A stretch of DNA of 64,000 nucleotides from Mycogone perniciosa. Lineage: Eukaryota > Ascomycota > Sordariomycetes > Hypocreales > Hypocreaceae. Within the stretch, counting starts at the first letter, position 1, and the number at the start of each line of letters is the position of its first letter. The stretch covers positions 62,001 to 126,000 of the forward strand of contig JAOALB010000093.1 of NCBI GenBank assembly GCA_025331125.1. Reading direction: 5' to 3'. The notes under the pieces are model-generated. The model saw only the letters and a list, made by a program, of their open reading frames with translations, was not told where the DNA came from and made no database searches. Positions 56,482 to 64,000 of this stretch are shown one piece after another. Position numbers and translations under genes: made by a program.

Positions 56482-58038
56482 CTATGCCACCTGGAACAAA
56501 CTGGTTGCCTGCAGATCATCACCTCCATTGATCCAACTCCGCACCGTCGCAGCATCAAGACCCTCAGAAAAGTCAACAGTATCAGGCAGTACCTTGATCG
56601 AAACACTAGCCGTCTTCTCATCAAAGACAGTGGCAACCTTAATGAACTTGTCCACAGGACGCTCGAAAAAGTCGGAGCTGCCGGCACCGTTGGCAAGATG
56701 GAATGTGCTCTTGCACTTGGTGTCGCCAGGGGCGAGGACCTCGAAGATATCAGCCTCGCCACAGCGAGTCGGCCAGCAGCTGCAGGAGCTGTATTGGGCT
56801 GCGCGCGGGATACGTCCGTTAAGAGCCCAAAGGGAGGGCATATCACCTTGGAAGCCGCGGTTGCCATCGAGGGGCATCTTGAAACGGAATAGGAAAACTT
56901 TGTTGGCGCCGGCGAAGCCCTCTGGGGATGGACATGTTAGTAACTCAAAAGTCATGAGGCATATATCTTATGCAGAAGCAGGAAAAGTTGACAGGACTTA
57001 CTATAGGCGACGTCAGGGGCACGAGAGTAGCCGCAGCTCTCGTCGCACTTCTCGGCACTGAAAATAGCGAACTCCTTGCCGGATGGGATGTATACATCTT
57101 TCAAGATCTGGGGAGAGCTGGTGCCACCAGTGGCATCGGCGTTGAGATACGACAGGGAGTTTCCCCAAACACTACATACCAAAGTCAGTACTCACATTAA
57201 GGAAGCTTGAATAAGAAGGGAAGCATACGTATCCCAAACTCCAGACCCTTGGTCACCGTAGTTTCCAAGGAACATAATGTTCTCAGCAACCTGTTTCTCA
57301 GCACTGTAGTAGGCAACGCGGTCCCAATCGCCGCCACTAGCGGGTGATGGGTTTCCTTGAGGTGGCTTCGCTTTGGCATGGGAGTCATCACTGGATCCAG
57401 CCTGTGGTGGTGACTTGGGTGCCGGAGTTGGAAGAGGAGCAGCAGACTCAGGAGCTGGTGTTGGAGCCTGAGGAGCGGGGGAAGGAGTTGCTGGAGTTCC
57501 TGGGCCGAAATAGTTGTTGATCCATGAAACAACTTTCCCATCAATGGTGGCTGTAACCCAGTCGGCTCTCTTCTCATTCTTTGCCTCCTTGTCGGTATCG
57601 GCATGTTGGTGATGGTTCTGGACTCGGCGATGGGCCTGAGAATGGCCATGGGGAGAAGAGGAATCGCGCCTCCTCTTCTTCGGGGCAAGATTATACACAG
57701 CGGCCTCCTTGAGTTGAAATGGCCCACGGATATGAATCGAGAGCTGCACAAGTTAGCAAGGTTGACTTGAATACTTGCAGAGGTAGGGTGCTTACATCCT
57801 GGTCCAGCGGAGCGAGAGGCCCGCTATATGCCTTATCCGCCATCTGGCACTCGCCATTTGCGGCCATGTTGGTCACATCCTTGAAGCTCCCCTTGCCCAC
57901 GATACCCTCGTATAATATGTGGCTCACAGCGCCGCAGAAGAAGTTACCTCCTTCATCAACTGCTTTCCCTGTGCATTGTTGGGTTAGGGCTGTCGCCCAG
58001 CCTGTCGTAGCAAGCAACACCGAAATTGAACTCTTCAT
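56482..58038 (-). CDS. TOS1: Tos1-like cell wall protein (DUF2403/DUF2401)
   Basis: Tos1 is a secreted glucan-associated cell wall protein of fungi. Four exons on the minus strand (58038-57796, 57743-57229, 57171-57002 and 56921-56482) give 455 residues, with introns of 52, 57 and 80 bp. Residues 1-18 are a signal peptide (SISVLLATTGWATA). The N-terminal cysteine region QQCTGKAVDEGGNFFCGAV and DLSIHIRGPFQLKEAAVYNLA match DUF2403. A His-rich and then Pro/Ala-rich linker follows (about residues 100-210). The C-terminal DUF2401 domain begins near residue 230: DWDRVAYYSAEKQVAENIMFLGNYG, VWGNSLSYLNADATGG, KCDESCGYSRAPDVAY, KGFAGANKVFLFRFKMPLD and CSCWPTRCGEADIFEV, a layout like glycoside hydrolase 16-type folds. 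No GPI anchor signal is visible. Secure. Confidence 0.92.
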
Positions 58039-60136
58039 CTTCTACCAACACTTGATCTCCTGCTTTCGGATTTCTCTATCTTCCTGTTAAAAGGAAAGCA
58101 AATGCTGAGTCTGTTGGGTGACCTGTTGTCGTTGGTAAACCTCCTCGGGTATAGCGAGTGTCTAAAAGGCAGTGGCAGTATATAAATAAGGCTGTTAAAA
58201 AGAATGATTTGAAAGAGATTGACCAGCAGTATCGGTAGCAGAAGTGAATGACCGGCTCAGTTGGTCGTGAATCTCGAACCACAAAGGAATGACTGGTGAT
58301 ATTATTCTACTCCCTCACCCGAAGGAAGATAGGGCAAAGATGACGTTTGCGGAACTCGACGACCGACTCCTGCAGGACAAACAAGCAACTTATGCAACTC
58401 TTCTATCTGCAGTGAGCCACCTGGGGGGGGCAAACGAGTTATGGCCTGCAGCTACGGTCGTAGTCAGGACAATCATCAGGGGCATCCTTAGTTCGGCTCG
58501 GATCCTTAATATGCTGCTATCCTTTCAGGTCCTTACTTGCGCGGACAAGACCGATTGGTTCACAAACAACCAGATCAAAGGTCTAAGAGTGGCCGAACAA
58601 GCCTGGGGAGACACACCAGGGCATATTACTAGTGCTCTCGTCATATCCTCCCTGGACCGGGGATGTGGCCTGAGAAAGACGGCTGGTCGGTAGTAGTGTC
58701 TTCATGAAACAAATAGATAAAGCTGCTTATATGCGATAACACAGCGAGGATGATGAGCTGTGATGGCCTATTGCTGGAGCTGTTACGAAGCCCATGAATG
58801 TGGCCACCGCAATCAACGTTGGCCAACGACATAGTATTCTTGTGTCCTCTTTCTCTGCAATTCATAAGAAGTTTGAACTTGAGGGTGGAGATATCTTCAG
58901 AGCAGGGCTTGTTTGTATAAGTGACAACGTGGTTGATCCACACAATTTCTTACCAGGGGTTCCTAAAGCACCCATCAGCCCCTTGAAGCAGTGCATATAT
59001 AAAAGCGCAAGCCTCTAAAACAACCATGGATGACATGCTGTCGCAGCAATATTGGCTGCCCCCAACTGGGAAATCTGTAGGATTTTCCCCATCGGTTCTT
59101 TGCGGGTGCCTTCTCGGGGGTTAATCTGACAGGAATGATGTTTTGGTGACATGGACACACCAAACACAGCATATCTGTGAACGTGAGCACACGACCAGGG
59201 ACGAAGAGATTGTCACCTTTGATAGTCAGAATCACAGCAACACTCATCACTCTTTTTCCCGATTATTCGCGTCTGAAAAAAAAAATCACTTGATTGCGTT
59301 CTAGGCCCGTGGTGAAGAGGGAAAAAATCGATGCCCCGTTTGGGAGCGCTGTGTGTATACAAGCCTCGCCGTTTGCCTGAAACCCAGACAGGGCAGATGA
59401 AACAATACTAGTAGATAGAATGTAATCAATATTTGGAGCGGGATCTCCTTATACGAAGTATTATTACTAGGGTAGCAAATGCAGGTAGAAAGTAAAATAC
59501 TAGCTCAATGGTCTGTCTGCATGCAATTTAGGAATTTACAAACAATGGAAGAGATAATGCGATTAGGGATAGAACCTTCATCCTTACATTCCACAGCTTA
59601 GCAAACTGGATAGATGCATTGTTCATGCCGCACCGGATCTCGCTTAGACCACTCGAGGCTCTTCTATGTTCTTTATAGGCCAGTTTTTATTTAATGGACA
59701 CGTAAGAGGCTGATCTTGCTGACGGATACTTCGTACTTCGTAGAACAGTCGCAAATGGTGTCTTCATATCAGCAGCTAAAGTTGATATACTTTATAACCT
59801 CAAACCGGATCCTGATAGGCAAGGTACCAACTGCCATACAATTCAAGCTTAATTGACGAGCCGAGAAACTAATTCCAAAACTGAGGCATTCAAATGGTTC
59901 GAACAGATTGCTAACTTATACGAATCTGTGTATGGTCACATGTTTCCCTAACGTATCAGGCGAGATGCAGGTCACCTAGATGCAAGTGCAACAATCGTCT
60001 AACAAACTTCAGAAGTCGAGGCCAACTGTAGTTGTGATTTGAATACTCCGTACTTCGTACAGAGTATGTGATACCGGTATACGTGCGGGCTCCAATCTTG
60101 AACAACAACCTCTGAGTGATGCAGAGTTCTTGGCTA
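58039..60136. other. Gene-free 2.1 kb
   Basis: This holds the Tos1 promoter and the ROK1 3' end, both on the minus strand. The plus-strand frame 58289-58693 (134 residues) has no recognisable family. TAC motifs occur at 59727-59742 and 60044-60060. The stretch from 59400 to 59950 is AT-rich. Confidence 0.45.
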
Positions 60137-62224
60137 TTAATCGTCAAATCCACCCCATTCAGCACGATCACCACTCCCTTCATCGTCATCAGCCCCCATC
60201 CTCCTCTTGCTCCCCTCAATAGCACCACGTCTATTGTGCTCCTTCCGACGCTCATAGCCGCTCTGTGATGTGATCTTCGCCTGGTTTCCACTTCTTCGTG
60301 ACTCGACACCCCGTTCCTTGAGCTTCTTCCTGTCTTCCTTGCCAACGTTTGGCAGAGCATCCAATAGCCACTTCTGCACCCCAGCTTCGTCTCCTGTCTT
60401 ACCCGCCTGCTTCTCGCTCGCAGCAATCACGTTGGCCACGGTCTTCACAAAAGGAATGTCATCCTTGGTATAGAATGTCACCGCAACACCGCCCTCGCGG
60501 CCCGCCCGTCCTGTCCGCCCTGCACGGTGGATATAGACAGCAGCCGAACCGGGCACGTCGTAGTTGACGACACCATTGACACCAGCAAAGTCAACACCAC
60601 GAGCCAAAACATCCGTAGTTATAAGCACCCAGATCTCTCCAGCCCGGAACTTGCGCATGATGGCTGAGCGAGCCGAGTCAGGAAGGCCACTATGCAGCGC
60701 AGCTATCCTAGATGATCCACCAGCCTCTAGAGGAATATCATACTTAAGCTCCTCGTGCAGAGCCGTGGCTCTGTCAATGGTCTGAGTAAAGACAAGAAAA
60801 GGTGGTCGAAGAGGCGGGCCCGAGTCGATACTGGATGTCGGCCGTAAAAGTTGGCGTAATGCAAGGAGCTTTCCTTGCTCGCTCGCCGTGTAAATGAGCT
60901 TGTGCACGACATTTGGCACTGCGGTATCTTTCAAGCCCACGACCAATCTCACCAGTGGCCTTGGCTCAAGGCCCAGAGATTCAGCTCGTGTGTTCAACCT
61001 CTCTGTGACAAAAGACTCGATGTTGGAGCCCATGGTTGCTGACCAAAATGAGAGCCTCAAATCTGAGTTGTTGCAGGCTGTCCAAATACCGAGGGTCTGC
61101 TCACGAAATAGGGGGTCAAGAAGCACATCAGCTTCATCCAGAATGAGGTCATGGACTGTTGGTAGGACTTTTTGTGTGCTAGCCGGTCCAGATGTGAGGA
61201 AATTAAGGAGTAGAAGCGGTGTTGTTACCAAGATATCTACCTTGGTTACGGTCTTGGGCCTGCCACCCTTTTCTTTCTCATGGTCCGACTCGGATTCCTC
61301 AGCGTTCTCGGCCGTCTCCTCATCGGAGCTGTCCTCGCCGATTTCTTGCTGCTCAGCAGCAAGCACCATGCCCTTCTTCATACCGATAATCTTGATACCG
61401 GTTCCTTTGAGTAATTGATCTCCGACATTGACAATCTGGTATGCGAGCTCTCGAGTTGGGACAATGACCACAGCCTCGAGTTCATGAATCCCATGAAGCT
61501 TCTCCTTCGCTCGCCTCCGCATGATATTGTTGATCGCCGGAATAAGGAAACTAATCGTCTTGCCGCTTCCAGTTGGAGCAACAGCTAGGAAATCAACCCC
61601 CCTCTCCAGGCCTTCTTCTCCACCCAGAGCCAAGTCCGGTCGAATCAGCAACGGTAAGCTTCCCAATTGAACCTCTGTAGGGACTCGGTATCCCTGATAT
61701 GAAAGGTTCTCTGCGACTCTGCGAGAGATGTCATATGTACTGCGCAATTGACCGAACGACTCCAGTGGCTGCGGGAACAATTGCTTCTTCTCTTCCTTCT
61801 TGACCTCCACGACTGCCTTCTTCTTTTTGGACTTCTTTACTTTGTGCTGCTCCTCTCGCTTAGACAACAACGTGACCTTGAGACGATGCGACCTCAAGAG
61901 CTGGCGGCACTCCTCCTCACTCAGCTGCTTGCTAGGCTCTGCCGCAGGACTGGCCGCTCGTTTGGCCTTGTTCGGCTCGGGGGTTGTCTTTGACGCAGAT
62001 ACATCCTTTGGCGCAAAGAAGTCAACTTCTGGAAGTTCTGTAGTAGTTTTGGCCTCGGAGTCTTCGAGATCCCGCTTCCTCTTGTGTCCGCGGACTTCGT
62101 CGTTGAAGAGCTGTGGATTCGTCTTTGTGCCCGCTGAGGGGAGCTTTGCTATGGCGCTGGCTCCGGATTGAGAACTTTTTGCAGTTCTCTTCGTACCACG
62201 CGATAAGACCTTGAGGATGTCCAT
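60137..62224 (-). CDS. ROK1: ATP-dependent RNA helicase Rok1 (DEAD-box)
   Basis: Rok1 is a nucleolar DEAD-box helicase needed for 18S rRNA processing and release of snoRNAs from pre-rRNA. This intronless gene encodes 695 residues. The start MDILKVLSRG is preferred to the ATG-less frame upstream (to 62317) because orthologues begin MDI. After a basic N-terminal extension (KKSKKKKAVVEVKKEEKK), the helicase core shows VPTEVQLGSLPLL (Q-motif region) and motif I APTGSGKT at residues 216-223. PTRELAYQ, TTPLLLL, LDEADVLLD, SATMGSN, LHSGLPD, TTDVLARGVDF and the motif VI HRAGRTGRAGR follow. An acidic insert (EDSSDEETAENAEESESD) between motifs is a fungal feature. The tail is Arg/Lys-rich then acidic. 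Confidence 0.94.
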   Translation of the reverse strand: MDILKVLSRGTKRTAKSSQSGASAIAKLPSAGTKTNPQLFNDEVRGHKRKRDLEDSEAKTTTELPEVDFFAPKDVSASKTTPEPNKAKRAASPAAEPSKQLSEEECRQLLRSHRLKVTLLSKREEQHKVKKSKKKKAVVEVKKEEKKQLFPQPLESFGQLRSTYDISRRVAENLSYQGYRVPTEVQLGSLPLLIRPDLALGGEEGLERGVDFLAVAPTGSGKTISFLIPAINNIMRRRAKEKLHGIHELEAVVIVPTRELAYQIVNVGDQLLKGTGIKIIGMKKGMVLAAEQQEIGEDSSDEETAENAEESESDHEKEKGGRPKTVTKVDILVTTPLLLLNFLTSGPASTQKVLPTVHDLILDEADVLLDPLFREQTLGIWTACNNSDLRLSFWSATMGSNIESFVTERLNTRAESLGLEPRPLVRLVVGLKDTAVPNVVHKLIYTASEQGKLLALRQLLRPTSSIDSGPPLRPPFLVFTQTIDRATALHEELKYDIPLEAGGSSRIAALHSGLPDSARSAIMRKFRAGEIWVLITTDVLARGVDFAGVNGVVNYDVPGSAAVYIHRAGRTGRAGREGGVAVTFYTKDDIPFVKTVANVIAASEKQAGKTGDEAGVQKWLLDALPNVGKEDRKKLKERGVESRRSGNQAKITSQSGYERRKEHNRRGAIEGSKRRMGADDDEGSGDRAEWGGFDD

Positions 62225-62700
62225 TATGATCAAGGATTGAGACACGAGAGCTTTGGCGGCCTTGAAGATCCTAACAATGGAGAAATTGGATGCCAGTCTA
62301 GAAATTTTAGACGTCAACCCTGCAACTTTTTTTTTGCTGCAAGGCTGTAGTATTTAGTGGGGTGACGTACCTGTGGGGCACTACTGTAAGTCTGTAACAT
62401 TCATGATTGCTTCACGCTGTCTGCTGTTCTTATGTTGTTAAAGTCTCAGCTCTCTTTTTTATCTTCTTTCCTTGATAGATGAGTATACTTTGGAGCTTAT
62501 AGGAGAGCGTAGCTTATGTGCCTTTTGTCCCCAGACTTGAACTCTCTATGTATAATATATGGTCCATGATGAACAGGACCTAGGCCTGAGCCCAACCATC
62601 ATGTCAAAGCCAACTTTAACTAACAAACATCATGATATTCCCCAGAACGCCTCGCAATGTCCAAACCCCATCCCCAACCAAGTAGAACAGACAATCCTCT
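62225..62700. other. Intergenic
   Basis: This lies between the ROK1 start and the PIG-P stop, both on the minus strand. It holds the ROK1 promoter and no other recognisable gene. Confidence 0.5.
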
Positions 62701-63414
62701 TCACATTCCCTCATCGCTTTCAGGCTCTTCTCTCCCATCCCCATACAACACCTCACAAACACCAGCCAAAGGGATATCCAACACCGCATCCGTCCCCTCA
62801 TTCCAAATCTCCCTCCACCTCAACCTTCCATTACTCTCACACTTCCTCTCCCGCTTACTACTCCCCCTCAGTCTCCCCTTCGCATCAATCGCCGCCAGCT
62901 TCCCCGCGCCGTCCACAATCGTCTCCACGCTGCTCATCGGCAGCGTCAAGATCTCTAGGTTATACGACGCCAGCGCCACGTAGATGTAACACACCGTCAT
63001 CACCAGGAATGCCGGTATCGCCAATGCCCACCACCGGTTTGGGTAGTAGTATATGCCCAGCGCGTGCAGGAACGGCGAGGGGAGGTAGCTCCAGAGCAGG
63101 TACGTCAGGAACGTCAAGCTGCTGAAGAGGTACAGCACGAAGCCGTAGTATTCGTAGGTCGGGACCTTGGGCGCTGCGCGCGGCACCGGCGCTATATTGT
63201 CGTCGTCTGAGGCATCGGGTGTCGTTGGACGCGATGGACGAAGGAGGGATGTGAGAGATGGTGATGGCGGGAGAGGTGTTGGCGGTCGGCCATAGAATGG
63301 GGGGGCGAAGTAGTTCTGCGAGAGAGGCTGAGGAGCGGATTCCTGATCGGAAGAGCCTGAGGATTGGTTGTCGGAGAGGTATTCTTCGCTATCTTCGTCT
63401 GAAGGTCCGGACAT
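62701..63414 (-). CDS. PIG-P/Gpi19, GPI-GlcNAc transferase subunit
   Basis: This is the PIG-P subunit of the GPI-GlcNAc transferase, which makes the first GPI-anchor intermediate on the cytosolic face of the ER. The intronless frame gives 237 residues. The start is the ATG at 63414 (MSGPSDEDSEEY); the reading frame continues upstream to 63432 only with TTG. Residues 1-85 are acidic and Ser/Pro-rich. Two membrane hairpin segments define PIG-P: YEYYGFVLYLFSSLTFLTYLLW and the WALAIPAFLVMTVCYIYVAL pair, with the linker SYLPSPFLHALGIYYYPNRW. The C-terminal part contains basic KRERK and a conserved DIPLAGVCEVLYG end. Fungal orthologues are of similar length. Confidence 0.9.
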   Translation of the reverse strand: MSGPSDEDSEEYLSDNQSSGSSDQESAPQPLSQNYFAPPFYGRPPTPLPPSPSLTSLLRPSRPTTPDASDDDNIAPVPRAAPKVPTYEYYGFVLYLFSSLTFLTYLLWSYLPSPFLHALGIYYYPNRWWALAIPAFLVMTVCYIYVALASYNLEILTLPMSSVETIVDGAGKLAAIDAKGRLRGSSKRERKCESNGRLRWREIWNEGTDAVLDIPLAGVCEVLYGDGREEPESDEGM

Positions 63415-64000
63415 TATGGATTGTGACCCCAATGCAGTGGGTGTTGTTGTTGATGCCAGTGGAGGAAGTTGAAGTCGGATTTAGTGAAGTTGCGATAAGC
63501 TATCTAGTATACCTCATAATACGGAATAGACCTCCCGAACTTGACAACCGCATTATCACTGATGCCATAGGTATATATACAAAGGGTGCCCGGTTTTTAA
63601 TTTGATTATTTCTAAATTTTATCTATTCCAAAGAATAAAAAAAATACAAAACTAAATCCCTAAAGTTGGAATTCGATTATTTCCGCTGCTCGCTGTGTAT
63701 GTAGCTGAATCAAATATTCATTTGCTCATCCATCAATGGGACACTTGTACTCCCTTCCCCCAACCCCGTGTTCTTGCTTCTCTTGTAACGAATCTAGACA
63801 GCTTTGATGATAGATATGCCGACAGGCTAACACCACAAGCGGTTCCAAAGCCTGATCTTTCCCTGACCTCTCAGCGTCCGACTCGATAAGCATACTTGAC
63901 GGTCGAGTATCGAGACTCTTACCCTTCCCCTTGCTATCGAACTCTCCTGCATTGCCCTTAGCTCGCTCCGTAGTTTGAGATCTCCTCTCTCGCCTGGCCG
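63415..64000. other. Window edge, no gene seen
   Basis: This is the PIG-P promoter region and unknown sequence to the window end. AT-rich from 63580 to 63660. No gene is recognisable in what remains. Confidence 0.4.

Noticed and set aside
58289..58693. 134-residue plus-strand frame beyond the Tos1 start
   Set aside because: No family, ordinary composition, and no conserved start or splice pattern. Probably chance, though not excluded as an orphan gene.
59890..59905. GGTTCGAA B-box-like tRNA signal
   Set aside because: No acceptor or anticodon stem can be drawn around it, so chance.

Overview
The window is nuclear DNA of a filamentous ascomycete (Pezizomycotina), most likely a sordariomycete and perhaps Hypocreales. 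The evidence is the gene set (an AbaA-type TEA conidiation regulator, a trifunctional HIS4, a two-exon lipin, Tos1, a DUF7492-type secreted protein), introns of 48-115 bp with GT..AG ends and CTAAC/CTGAC-like branch sites, and many short TACGGAGTAC/TACGAAGTAC palindromes between genes. No rRNA, tRNA, CRISPR array, plasmid or phage feature was seen. Genus and species cannot be read from the sequence alone.

Layout. 1-7.2 kb is gene-poor. It holds a seven-exon dynein light chain LC8 gene, invisible as a single open frame, and a small secreted protein built from 10-residue repeats. 7.2-13.6 kb holds MRD1 (five-RRM ribosome biogenesis protein) and abaA. 13.6-21.5 kb is mostly non-coding around one secreted His-brace-like protein. 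21.5-35 kb is dense: a membrane RING-H2 protein, a GPALPP/DUF3752 protein, a thp1-type G/U mismatch DNA glycosylase, thioredoxin reductase, VPS53, and a membrane-anchored fibronectin-III/coiled-coil protein. 35-38.6 kb holds a lone intronless gene whose product closely resembles the bacterial quorum-signal synthase CqsA, preceded by a perfect 17-bp inverted repeat. 38.7-64 kb is again housekeeping: lipin (PAH1), HIS4, TAF9, mitochondrial processing peptidase beta, a GH36 raffinose-synthase-like enzyme, ARP4, mitochondrial lysyl-tRNA synthetase, Tos1, ROK1 and PIG-P.

Most genes are individually transcribed housekeeping genes with no operon-like or biosynthetic-cluster logic. Functional themes recur: ribosome biogenesis (MRD1, ROK1 and a possible intronic snoRNA), chromatin and transcription (TAF9, ARP4, AbaA), membrane and cell-wall traffic (VPS53, PIG-P, Tos1, PAH1), and mitochondrial function (MPP beta, MSK1). 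HIS4 carries Gcn4/CPC1-type sites upstream. abaA has BrlA- and AbaA-type motifs upstream.

The items most worth following are the CqsA-like gene with its palindrome, the dispersed TAC palindromes, the repeat-built secreted peptide precursor, the AUG-less targeting-like leader in front of thioredoxin reductase, and the C/D-box-like sequence in the long second intron of MRD1. Exon boundaries were derived by hand from reading frame, splice-site consensus and remembered family conservation. No alignment or expression data were available.
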